In this document: one piece after another, positions 17,681 through 25,548 of the stretch
Numbering within the stretch: position 1 is the stretch's first letter
Layout of the letters: each line of letters begins with the position of its first letter
Assembly: GCF_009725165.1 (NCBI RefSeq)
Contig: NZ_WNZW01000003.1
Span: 372,001-436,000, forward strand
DNA: 64,000 nt
Direction: 5' to 3'
DNA from: Paenibacillus woosongensis
GTDB lineage: Bacteria > Bacillota > Bacilli > Paenibacillales > Paenibacillaceae
Translations under genes and position numbers: made by a program
Notes under the pieces: model-generated
The model's database searches: none
What the model saw: only the letters and a program-made list of their open reading frames with translations
Told to the model about the DNA's origin: nothing

Positions 17681-18278
17681 TGGGATGCAAGGTTCCGTTG
17701 ATGGCAAAAGAAGCTTGTCCTGTTTCTTCAGATACGACAAGCACGATAGCATCGCACTGCTCCGTCAGTCCGATCGCCGCGCGGTGCCTTGTTCCCAATT
17801 TTCTGTCCGTTACCCGGATGCTCGATAGGGGGAGCACGTTGGCAGCCGACACAACCGTTGTGGAGCGAACCAATACAGCTCCGTCATGCAGCGGGTTCCC
17901 GGGATAAAATATCGATTCGATCAAAGCATGGGAGAGTGTCCCGCCAATCGGTATATTGGAGCGAATGAGCGATTCAATCGGATCTTGCCGTTCCACGACG
18001 ATGAGCGCGCCATGCTTGCGTTCCGATAAATTCCGCACGCTAATCGTCAAATCCTCGTATTTAGTCGTGTAAGGCGATAAATAACATTTCAAATAAAAAG
18101 ACGCTGCGCTCTCCACGATATCGGTCATCATATTTCGCATATTTTCAAACTGCTGAACGAGGCATATATTTTCATTGTTCAACAGTTCGATATTATGCTG
18201 CGCCAATGAAGAGATTTCATGGAGACGCTTTGCCAAATGTTCTTTCAACGAGGAAGAATTGCAGTTAGGATCGGCCAT
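17661..18278 (-). CDS. cdaS: Sporulation-type diadenylate cyclase
   Basis: A 205-residue enzyme that makes cyclic di-AMP from two ATP. Residues 1-75 are two helices like the autoinhibitory N-terminus of CdaS. The DAC domain carries DGA at 132-134 and GTRHRAAIG from 162, both needed for catalysis. Length matches Bacillus subtilis CdaS (about 207). I start it at ATG 18278, with GAGG about 8 bases upstream; the open frame extends further but has no better site. A GGATA-N18-TATGCTA pattern upstream resembles a forespore sigma-G promoter only weakly. Its last 20 bp overlap the end of the GH2 gene, tail to tail. Confidence 0.9.
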   Translation of the reverse strand: MADPNCNSSSLKEHLAKRLHEISSLAQHNIELLNNENICLVQQFENMRNMMTDIVESAASFYLKCYLSPYTTKYEDLTISVRNLSERKHGALIVVERQDPIESLIRSNIPIGGTLSHALIESIFYPGNPLHDGAVLVRSTTVVSAANVLPLSSIRVTDRKLGTRHRAAIGLTEQCDAIVLVVSEETGQASFAINGTLHPINVESG

Positions 18279-18348
18279 ATTTTGAACCTCGATTCTGGGA
18301 ATAAGTGACTTATAGCATACCCAGAAGGTGGATGTATTATCCGCATTT

Positions 18349-18403
18349 AACCCGGACACTCCTGTCTGTACCTTAAGGCAGGGAGGTGTAGTTCGGGTTT
18401 TTT
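18349..18403 (+). terminator. Rightward terminator beyond cdaS
   Basis: AACCCG (18349-18354) pairs with CGGGTT (18394-18399), with inner pairing around ACAC/GGTGT and six T at the end. It faces right, upstream of cdaS and 720 bp after the GH2 stop, with no rightward gene in between. Confidence 0.65.
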
Positions 18404-18406
18404 GTA

Positions 18407-19012
18407 TTACCGATGTATGCCCATTGAGGGATACATGCCAAACCCGGCAATTCTCGTAACCTGCAGTGCCATATGATGCGGGGAGTAGGCGCAGTTGTCT
18501 TCCAGCCATTTACTGATAATTCCGTCAGTGGCAAAAGCGATAAAGTCCAGTAGCAGCTCAAGCGGCGCCTCAAGCTTATGTCCCAATCCCAGACTGGATA
18601 TTCTGCAAAAAACGCCATCCCGGATCGCATCCGTCCATTTGGCCCGTAATTGTCCAGGCAAATCGCGATGAAGCAGTACTCGGTAGAATGCAGCATGCGT
18701 GAAGACATGTTCAAACAGAGCCAGCAGCAAAGGATCAGGCTCGGAAGATGAAGGGATGTACATGTCTTGTCCTGAGCTCGTTTTCAGAATCCCCGTCAAG
18801 GTATCCAGCTTTTCGTCGACCATTTGCTGCAGCAGATCTTCTTTATCCAAAAAATGCGCATAAAGAGTAGAACGGTTAATATTCGCCCGTTCCGAGATAT
18901 CGATAATGCTGATCTCTGCATATTCCCTATTCTGCAGAATGGCAACGAAGGACTCCATAATTACCATCCTTGTCCGTACAACTCTTCGATCCTTTCCCCG
19001 GCCAGCTCCCAT
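18407..19012 (-). CDS. TetR/AcrR family regulator
   Basis: A 201-residue regulator. The N-terminal helix-turn-helix spans about 12-55 (I-I-D-I-S-E-R-A-N-I-N-R-S-T-L-Y-A-H-F). The C-terminal domain resembles the TetR_C type found with DhaS-like regulators. I place the start at ATG 19012, with AGAGGTG 9 bases upstream; a GTG at 19024 lies inside that site. It is divergent from the flavin monooxygenase operon across a 220-bp gap, so control of that operon is likely (inference). It precedes cdaS on the same strand with a 128-bp gap. Confidence 0.8.
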   Translation of the reverse strand: MGAGRGKDRRVVRTRMVIMESFVAILQNREYAEISIIDISERANINRSTLYAHFLDKEDLLQQMVDEKLDTLTGILKTSSGQDMYIPSSSEPDPLLLALFEHVFTHAAFYRVLLHRDLPGQLRAKWTDAIRDGVFCRISSLGLGHKLEAPLELLLDFIAFATDGIISKWLEDNCAYSPHHMALQVTRIAGFGMYPSMGIHR

Positions 19013-19234
19013 AGTTAAATTCACCTCTTCATTTGATGATGACCCATTTCGGACAACAAAGGCTTTAATAATGTGGGTTTTTGGTGTGTTTTCCGACAGG
19101 TGCCGGAGAAGCTGTTATTTATCCGTCACCTAGCGAATTATTGCTGATTGATAAAATTTGGATAATAGCTATCATAAGGGATTAAACAGAGCAAATCAAT
19201 CGGAATAATAATATTTTGTGGGAGGAGGTCATCT

Positions 19235-20680
19235 ATGCGCGGCGATAAATTTATAGCAAGTCTTAATGACGGGCGCAGCGTGTGGCTGGAGGGGAGCCAG
19301 ATCAAGCGCATTGCCGGGCATCCAGCTTTTGCAGGGACATTACAAACGATCAAATCGCTGTTTGATATGCTTGACCGGGAGCAAGTTGGGTATGAGCTTC
19401 CGGAGAAATCCTGCTATGCCCATAGCTCGTTTCTAGTCCCTTATACGCTTGAAGAGCTGAACAAACGCAGCAGTGCGTTCTTCCGCTGGTCGGCAGAGAC
19501 TTACGGAATGATGAGCCGGCTATCCGATTATGCGCGTTCAATCGTTACAGGCTGGTACGCCGCACGAGAGGAGCTGGGACAGTTGGATCCCGCTTTCAAG
19601 GACAAGATTGCCGCCTACTACGAGCAGGCGCGGGATAACGATTTATTCCTGACGACGGCGATCATCGTTCCGCAAATCGATCGGTCCAGGGGGCTTGAGG
19701 ATGAACGAATCGCCGAGCGATTTCTGCATGTGGTGCGGGAGAGCTCGGAAGGCATCGTCGTTCGGGGAGCAAAGATGATCGCTACGGGGGCACCGTACAG
19801 CCATGATTTTATTATTTTTTCTTTTTTACAGTTTGAATCTACGCAACGGAAGCATGCCCATGTACTGATCGTACCTGCCGACTCCGCCGGGCTGCACATC
19901 GTATGCCGGGAATCCTTCGCGGACTCCAGGGAGAGGAACCATCCGCTCAGCGCCCGTTACGATGAGATGGATGCCGTACTGTTCTTCGATGATGTGCTTA
20001 TTCCATGGGAAAGAGTGCTGTTGTACGGAGATCCGGAAAAGGTTCTTGCGCTCCGGGCGAATGAGACCGCGAATGGATTGGCGTTTCATCAGAATGCCGT
20101 CCGATTCGTTGCTAAGCTGGAGTTTGTTACAGGAATTACGTTTGCCGTCGCTGATTCGATCGGGGTAACGGGGTTTCTTCACATTCAAGAGAAGCTGGGG
20201 GAACTGCTGCTCCAAGCCGATGTCATCAAAGCTCTGATTGCCTCCGCGGAGGCAAGGGCTTCGCCCGATGGGGCGGGCGTTTATGTGCCGGATTTAAACC
20301 TGATCGAAACAGCCAGAAACCTCGGGACGCGTTACTATCCGAGGGCCATCGAAATATTGCAGCAGATAGGGGGCGGTGGATTCGTGCAAACTCCATCGGA
20401 CGTCGAGGATTTTTACGGTCCGATCTCAGGGCTGATGCATCGATATTTCGAAGGCGCGAACGTGAGTGCCGAGAAGAAAGTAGAGCTGTTCAAGCTGGCA
20501 TGGGAACTGATCGGCAGTCCACTGGGAGCCCGGCACCTGCTATATGAGCGGTTCTATGCTGGAGATCCCGTACGGGGGTTGGCGAATCATTATCTCCGCT
20601 CTAATAAGGAAGCATGGACTGAGCCGATCTGGAAGCTGCTGCAGAACAATAGTAAGGGAGGAGATCGCAAAGTTAAGTGA
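19235..20680 (+). CDS. HpaB-type FAD-dependent monooxygenase (4-hydroxyphenylacetate 3-monooxygenase family)
   Basis: A 481-residue flavin enzyme. The N-terminal L-N-D-G-R-x-V-W-L-E-G, the central I-V-V-R-G-A-K-M-I-A-T-G-A and the D-V-L-I-P-W-E-R-V segments are typical of the HpaB oxygenase family, which uses reduced FAD made by a separate reductase. No reductase gene lies nearby. ATG has GGAGGAGGT 5 bases upstream. It is first in an operon with an alkanesulfonate/dimethylsulfone-type monooxygenase and an acyl-CoA-dehydrogenase-like protein. That context points to organosulfur or aromatic compound use, but the substrate is not evident. Confidence 0.82.
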   Translation: MRGDKFIASLNDGRSVWLEGSQIKRIAGHPAFAGTLQTIKSLFDMLDREQVGYELPEKSCYAHSSFLVPYTLEELNKRSSAFFRWSAETYGMMSRLSDYARSIVTGWYAAREELGQLDPAFKDKIAAYYEQARDNDLFLTTAIIVPQIDRSRGLEDERIAERFLHVVRESSEGIVVRGAKMIATGAPYSHDFIIFSFLQFESTQRKHAHVLIVPADSAGLHIVCRESFADSRERNHPLSARYDEMDAVLFFDDVLIPWERVLLYGDPEKVLALRANETANGLAFHQNAVRFVAKLEFVTGITFAVADSIGVTGFLHIQEKLGELLLQADVIKALIASAEARASPDGAGVYVPDLNLIETARNLGTRYYPRAIEILQQIGGGGFVQTPSDVEDFYGPISGLMHRYFEGANVSAEKKVELFKLAWELIGSPLGARHLLYERFYAGDPVRGLANHYLRSNKEAWTEPIWKLLQNNSKGGDRKVK

Positions 20681-20727
20681 ATTGCGAACCCTGCAGCAGA
20701 AATCGATGAATGGAGAGGTGAAGATAA

Positions 20728-21804
20728 TTGACCATGAAATTTGCTTACTGGGTCCCAAATGTCAGCGGAGGGCTGGTCATTTCCAATATCCCGCAAAGAA
20801 CGGGGTGGTCCTTCCGGGACAATGTAAGGTATGCACGAATAGCCGAGAACAATGGGTTTGAGTATGCGCTGCTGCAAACGAGATTTATCGCCAGCTATGG
20901 GGCGGAAAATCAGCTCGAAGCGATAGCGCTCGCATCCGCGCTTGCGGCAGTAACTAACAAAATCAAGCTGATCGCCGCCGTACTGCCGGGCTTGTGGCAT
21001 CCCGGCACGATTGCAAAGGCCGTTTCAACGATCGACCAGATCAGCCAAGGCCGGGCTGCTGTGAATATCGTCAGCGGCTGGTTCAAGGGCGAATTTCACG
21101 GTTTAGGCGAACCTTGGCTGGATCATGATGAGCGTTACCGCCGATCGGAGGAATTTATCCGCGTCCTGAAGCAGCTCTGGCATGAAGAGGTTACGAGCTT
21201 TCGCGGTGATTTCTACCGGATAAACGAGGCGCCGCATAAGCCGAAACCCCAGGTAATTCCGCCTGTCTTTCAAGGAGGCAATTCCGCCGCCGCCCGGCAG
21301 ATGGCAGCAAGAGTGTCCGATTGGTATTTTATGAATGGCAATACAATAGAAGGCTTTCGCGGGCAGATCGAGGAGGTATCCAGGCTGGCCCTTGCGGAGG
21401 AGCGGAAACTGAATTTCGGAGCAAATGCGTTCGTAATCGTCAGGGATACCGAGGAAGAGGCCCGCCAGGTACTGAGGGACATCATTGCCTATGCCGATCC
21501 TGAAGCGGTCGAGGGTTTTCGGAGCCAGGTGCAGTTTGCCGGAAAAGCTTCTCCAGAGCAGGAGGGCATGTGGGCCAATTCGGGTTATGCGGATCTCGTC
21601 CAGTATAATGACGGGTTTAAGACGGGGTTGATCGGGACGCCCGAGCAAGTGGCCGATCGTATTATTGCATTGAAGCGCATCGGGGTCAATCTCATATTAA
21701 CCGGTTTCTTGCATTATGACGAAGACCTGCAGGCCTTTGGAGCGAAGGTCATTCCGCTCGTCAGGGAGAAGGAGGCGGCCTTGTTGGATTCGGCCGTGAA
21801 TTGA
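20728..21804 (+). CDS. Luciferase-like FMNH2-dependent monooxygenase, SfnG/SsuD-like
   Basis: A 358-residue TIM-barrel flavin monooxygenase. F-A-Y-W-V-P-N-V-S-G-G-L-V-I-S near the N-terminus, V-N-I-V-S-G-W near 108, H-D-E-R-Y-R-R-S-E-E and P-P-V-F-Q-G-G-N-S resemble dimethylsulfone monooxygenase SfnG more closely than alkanesulfonate monooxygenase SsuD. These enzymes cleave C-S bonds for sulfur supply. TTG 20728 has GGAGAGGTG 7 bases upstream; ATG 20734 is a possible alternative. It is the middle gene of the operon. Confidence 0.82.
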   Translation: MTMKFAYWVPNVSGGLVISNIPQRTGWSFRDNVRYARIAENNGFEYALLQTRFIASYGAENQLEAIALASALAAVTNKIKLIAAVLPGLWHPGTIAKAVSTIDQISQGRAAVNIVSGWFKGEFHGLGEPWLDHDERYRRSEEFIRVLKQLWHEEVTSFRGDFYRINEAPHKPKPQVIPPVFQGGNSAAARQMAARVSDWYFMNGNTIEGFRGQIEEVSRLALAEERKLNFGANAFVIVRDTEEEARQVLRDIIAYADPEAVEGFRSQVQFAGKASPEQEGMWANSGYADLVQYNDGFKTGLIGTPEQVADRIIALKRIGVNLILTGFLHYDEDLQAFGAKVIPLVREKEAALLDSAVN

Positions 21805-21853
21805 TGGACTGGATGGAATTATGAAATTTAATTAAATATAAGGAGAGATACAA

Positions 21854-23065
21854 ATGACGAAACAGTCCAAGCAAACCGCTATTTTATCCAATGATGACTA
21901 TGAGGAGCTGCGAACCGAGATACGAAGCCTCGTAGACCAATTCATCAAGCCAAATGCAGAGATCACGGACCGTGAAGGCGGCTTTCCACGGGCTAACCTG
22001 AATGTATTGGCGGAGGCCGGCTGGAATGGGGTGCTCATTCCGGAACGCTATGGGGGCAGGGGGCTCGATTACGTTGCTTTTTCATTGGCTGCGGAAGAAA
22101 TCGGCCGTGGATGTCCGTCGACTTCTCTCGTATACGTCATGCATGTCGGTGCTGCACAAACAATCGTACTATACGGGAATGAAGATCAGAAGGAGCGCTG
22201 GCTGCGGCCGGTTCACGATGGGCTGATTGGGACTTATTCCACGAGCGAAAAAGCCTCGGGCGGCCATTGGTGGTTTAATTTTAGCGAAGCTGCCAGGGAC
22301 GGAAACGACTATATTCTTAATGCGGAAAAATCATTTACGACCAGTGCAGGGGAGGCGGATTTCTATGTGTTCCAGACACGGTCTCCTGGAGCGAGGGTGC
22401 CGACCGATGTAAGCTTCTTTATCGTGGACGGGTCGCTTCCAGGCATTAATGCGGGCGTTTGGGAGGCCTTGGGAGTAAGGGGGAACCATAGCGGATCAAT
22501 AAAGTACGAGAATGTAAGGGTTCGAGCACAGGATAAGCTCGGGGCCGAGGGCCAGGGCAGGGAAATCCTGGAGAGCGGAGTCTCGCCCGTCTATCTAATC
22601 GGACTAGGGTCGACATGGCTTGGTGTTGCCGAAGCGGCTTTGGAAGCGGCAACGGCATACGTTAAAGGGATGGTGCACCGGGATTTCAATAAACGCTTGG
22701 CCGACTATCAGATTATTCGCCAGCAGCTCGCAGAGGTAAAGGTGTCAATCGCTGGTTTGAAACCGTGGCAATTGTCGCTGGCCAAGCAGTTGAACGAACT
22801 CCAGGCGCAAGGGCGGCCGCAGGTCGAGCTGCTGCTGCCGCTTGTGGAATTTAAGATCCAGGCTTCGGAAGCGGCCAATCTGGCAGCCAAAACGGCGCTT
22901 GATGTTACAGGCGGTTACGGTTACAAAAAAGGCATTTTCGAGCGGCTGTATCGGGATGCCCGCGCAGGCATTGCCATGGGGCCATCGAATAATATCGCCC
23001 GTGAATGGATCGGAAAGGCTTTAGTAGGGCTTCCGCTGGAGCTGTGGCACGAAGGCGGGGATTAA
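21854..23065 (+). CDS. Acyl-CoA-dehydrogenase-fold flavoprotein, probable monooxygenase (SfnB/DszC-like)
   Basis: A 403-residue protein with the acyl-CoA dehydrogenase layout: helical N-terminus, middle beta domain (Y-S-T-S-E-K-A-S-G-G-H near 125, N-A-E-K-S-F near 155) and C-terminal helices with G-G-Y-G-Y. True dehydrogenases usually have Y-E-G-T carrying the catalytic Glu near the C-terminus. Here the matching stretch reads I-A-M-G-P-S-N-N, without Glu, as in the oxygen-using relatives SfnB and DszC. Its place after two flavin monooxygenases supports that reading. A terminator follows at 23090. Confidence 0.75.
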   Translation: MTKQSKQTAILSNDDYEELRTEIRSLVDQFIKPNAEITDREGGFPRANLNVLAEAGWNGVLIPERYGGRGLDYVAFSLAAEEIGRGCPSTSLVYVMHVGAAQTIVLYGNEDQKERWLRPVHDGLIGTYSTSEKASGGHWWFNFSEAARDGNDYILNAEKSFTTSAGEADFYVFQTRSPGARVPTDVSFFIVDGSLPGINAGVWEALGVRGNHSGSIKYENVRVRAQDKLGAEGQGREILESGVSPVYLIGLGSTWLGVAEAALEAATAYVKGMVHRDFNKRLADYQIIRQQLAEVKVSIAGLKPWQLSLAKQLNELQAQGRPQVELLLPLVEFKIQASEAANLAAKTALDVTGGYGYKKGIFERLYRDARAGIAMGPSNNIAREWIGKALVGLPLELWHEGGD

Positions 23066-23089
23066 GTTTAGCATAAAAAAGTGATAAGG

Positions 23090-23131
23090 GCGGCGAGGAC
23101 CTGTTGTCAGGTTTCCTCGCCGCTTTTGTTT
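23090..23131 (+). terminator. Terminator of the flavin monooxygenase operon
   Basis: GCGGCGAGGA pairs with TCCTCGCCGC around an inner CCTG/CAGG stem, followed by TTTTGTTTT. Confidence 0.9.
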
Positions 23132-23181
23132 TATTGCGCATTTAGCCTTAGTGCGTAAGATGAACAAATATCACCCAATAA

Positions 23182-23210
23182 TTGACAAAAATTCACGAGA
23201 AAGTTACAAT
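23182..23210 (+). promoter_or_regulatory. Sigma-A-type promoter of the pectate lyase gene
   Basis: TTGACA (23182-23187), 17-bp spacer, TACAAT (23205-23210), about 75 bases before the ATG. Confidence 0.8.
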
Positions 23211-23285
23211 AAATTAACAAACAATGGTATATATATCAAATTAAGCGCATTCAGAATATGACTAACTACAAAGAGGAGTTCGAAA

Positions 23286-24245
23286 ATGAAGAAAACAACG
23301 TTATCCTTGGCTTTGGCATTCTCAATGATTCTATCCGTGCCGGCGGTACTTCTGTCATCTCCTTCGATAGTCGCAGCTGCAGATGCCTCAGGTACAACAG
23401 CAAGTATTTCGGAGATTCTCAAAAATCAGCAGAGTGACGGCGGATGGAGGAAGGATTACGCAGTAAGCAGCGGAGAATGGGCGAAATCAACAATCGATAA
23501 CAAAGCTACATATACGGAAATCCGCAGACTGGCAGGCGAATATCAGAAGACGAAAGACAGCAAATATTCCGCAGCTGCCATCAAAGGAATCAACTTTTTG
23601 CTCAATATGCAATATTCCAATGGCGGCTGGCCGCAAATATATCAAAGCTCCGGCTATCATAAACATATTACTTACAATGATAATGCGATGATTAATGTCA
23701 TGATTCTGTTGGATGATATTGCTAATAAGAAAGGCGATTTCTCTTTCGTGGATAGCAGCCTGGCAAGTAAAAGCAAGCAGGCGGTAGATAAAGGAATTAA
23801 CTGCATCCTCAATACTCAAGTTGTCACGAACGGTAAGCTGACGGCCTGGGGACAGCAGCATGACTCATCGAGCCTGAAGCCGGCAGGAGCACGAGCCTAT
23901 GAAGTACCATCTTTAAGCTCGTCAGAAAGCGCCACGATTGTAAAATTCCTCAAGACCAGATCGGCAAATTCCAAAATTAGCGCTTCGATTAAAGCAGCGG
24001 AAGACTGGTTTAAGGCAGTCCAAATTACCGGCATCAAGGTAGTCAAGACAAGCGACGATGTCGTAGTTGTGAAGGACTCCAGCGTTACAACGCCGATATG
24101 GGCCCGTTTTTATGAAATCGGCACGAACAAACCTATATTTGTTGGGCGTGACGGTATCGTGAAATACAATCTTAGCGAGATCGAGCAGGAAAGAAGAACC
24201 GGATATGCCTGGTACGGCAGTTGGCCTGCCAGCGTACTGAAGTAA
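23286..24245 (+). CDS. Secreted pectate lyase, PL10 family
   Basis: A 319-residue enzyme with a clear signal peptide (1-32, ending near V-A-A-A-D). The mature part shows the PL10 (Pel-15/PelA) pattern: Q-S-D-G-G-W near 51, D-N-K-A-T-Y-T-E-I near 75, Y-S-N-G-G-W-P-Q near 110, H-I-T-Y-N-D near 127, A-W-G-Q-Q-H-D near 192, and late R-F-Y-E-I and R-R-T-G-Y-A-W-Y. These enzymes cleave polygalacturonate by calcium-dependent beta-elimination outside the cell. It is monocistronic, with its own promoter and terminator. Confidence 0.9.
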   Translation: MKKTTLSLALAFSMILSVPAVLLSSPSIVAAADASGTTASISEILKNQQSDGGWRKDYAVSSGEWAKSTIDNKATYTEIRRLAGEYQKTKDSKYSAAAIKGINFLLNMQYSNGGWPQIYQSSGYHKHITYNDNAMINVMILLDDIANKKGDFSFVDSSLASKSKQAVDKGINCILNTQVVTNGKLTAWGQQHDSSSLKPAGARAYEVPSLSSSESATIVKFLKTRSANSKISASIKAAEDWFKAVQITGIKVVKTSDDVVVVKDSSVTTPIWARFYEIGTNKPIFVGRDGIVKYNLSEIEQERRTGYAWYGSWPASVLK

Positions 24246-24274
24246 CTGCTGCTTAATTATGAATTTAATATCCT

Positions 24275-24312
24275 TAAAAGGTGTTGCATACAATTTGTAA
24301 CGCCTTTTTTTG
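24275..24312 (+). terminator. Terminator of the pectate lyase gene
   Basis: AAGGTGTT pairs with AACGCCTT (one G-U pair), followed by seven T. Confidence 0.8.
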
Positions 24313-24395
24313 TTTTTCCGGTCTGATCTCAGTGTTATCAGAGACAATCGTGTATTAATTCGATCAGTGCCGACTGCAAGTTGTCACGGGTTTAC

Positions 24396-24426
24396 TTGAC
24401 TTGGAGTTAACTCTAAATGCCATAAT
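24396..24426 (+). promoter_or_regulatory. MerR-type promoter with 19-bp spacer
   Basis: TTGACT (24396-24401) and CATAAT (24421-24426) are 19 bp apart. The spacer holds the near-perfect dyad TTGGAGTTAACTCTAA (24401-24416). A long spacer with a central dyad is the signature of MerR-activated promoters. Confidence 0.7.
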
Positions 24427-24480
24427 ATTGGTATTAGCGGTTACGATAATTATATTTGGTAGAAAGCGAGGCAGAATCGA

Positions 24481-25461
24481 ATGGAATATGTAAAGCTCGG
24501 TAATACCGGAATCGATGTATCGCGGCTATGTCTTGGCTGTATGGGGTTTGGCGTAGCAGAACGATGGATACATCCATGGGTGCTTGATGAAGAGCGCAGT
24601 CGTCCCATAATAAAGGAGGCGCTGGAGCAGGGGATTAACTTCTTTGATACGGCGAATGTATATTCCGATGGAACAAGTGAGGAAATCGTAGGTCGGGCCT
24701 TGAAGGATTATGCTAACCGGGATGAAATTGTCCTCGCGACGAAGGTTTATTTTCAGATGCACCAGGGGCCTAACGGTTCGGGACTTTCCCGTAAGGCCAT
24801 TATGAGTGAAGTAGACAAGAGCTTGAAAAGGCTCGGGACGGACTATATTGATTTGTATCAAATTCATCGATGGGACTACAATACGCCGATTGAAGAAACG
24901 ATGGAAGCGTTGCATGATGTCGTGAAGGCTGGGAAGGTGAGATACATTGGTGCTTCTGCGATGCACGCCTGGCGGTTTCTAAAGGCAAACTATACCGCGG
25001 AGAGAAATGGATGGACCCGTTTTGTATCCATGCAGAATCATTACAATCTCCTATACCGGGAAGAAGAACGGGAGATGATGCCGTTATGTAAGGAAGAAAA
25101 AATCGGCGTGATTCCATATAGTCCGCTCGCATCGGGCAGATTGACACGCGATTGGTCAGAAGCAACCCATCGTTCCGAAACGGATCAGGTACAGAAATCC
25201 AAATACGATGCCATGGCTGATGCCGACCGCCTGATCGTCGAGCGTCTTGCAGCCATCGCAGAGGAACGGGGAGTTCCCCGCGTGCAAATTGCACTAGCCT
25301 GGCTCTTGCAGAAGGAGCCGGTGACGGCGCCGATCATCGGTGCTACGAAAACTTCGCATCTCAAGGATGCGGCAGCTGCTCTGGCTATTAGGCTAACGCC
25401 TGAGGAAGTGGCCTCGCTTGAAGAACCGTATATTCCTCATGCTGTCGTTGGATATAATTAA
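24481..25461 (+). CDS. Aldo/keto reductase
   Basis: A 326-residue NADPH-dependent oxidoreductase of the AKR fold. The catalytic tetrad is visible as D in F-F-D-T-A-N-V-Y, Y in V-Y-S-D-G, K in L-A-T-K-V-Y and H in Y-Q-I-H-R-W. The N-terminal L-G-C-M-G-F and C-terminal P-I-I-G-A-T-K-T bind the cofactor. The sequence resembles the YajO/general-stress group; the physiological substrate is unknown, but reactive aldehydes are common. Transcription starts from a MerR-type promoter about 55 bases upstream, although no merR gene is adjacent. The ribosome binding site is weak (AGCGAGG). Confidence 0.85.
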   Translation: MEYVKLGNTGIDVSRLCLGCMGFGVAERWIHPWVLDEERSRPIIKEALEQGINFFDTANVYSDGTSEEIVGRALKDYANRDEIVLATKVYFQMHQGPNGSGLSRKAIMSEVDKSLKRLGTDYIDLYQIHRWDYNTPIEETMEALHDVVKAGKVRYIGASAMHAWRFLKANYTAERNGWTRFVSMQNHYNLLYREEEREMMPLCKEEKIGVIPYSPLASGRLTRDWSEATHRSETDQVQKSKYDAMADADRLIVERLAAIAEERGVPRVQIALAWLLQKEPVTAPIIGATKTSHLKDAAAALAIRLTPEEVASLEEPYIPHAVVGYN

Positions 25462-25548
25462 ATGGTTTGCCCGAAACCATGCAGAACCATTTGATCCGTT
25501 TGTCATAAACTAATTGGAGGTGAAGACGAAACGGAGGTGGGAAAGGCT

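Noticed and set aside
17054..17752. A 232-codon leftward open frame
   Set aside because: It lies antisense to the end of the GH2 gene, has no family resemblance and no binding site.
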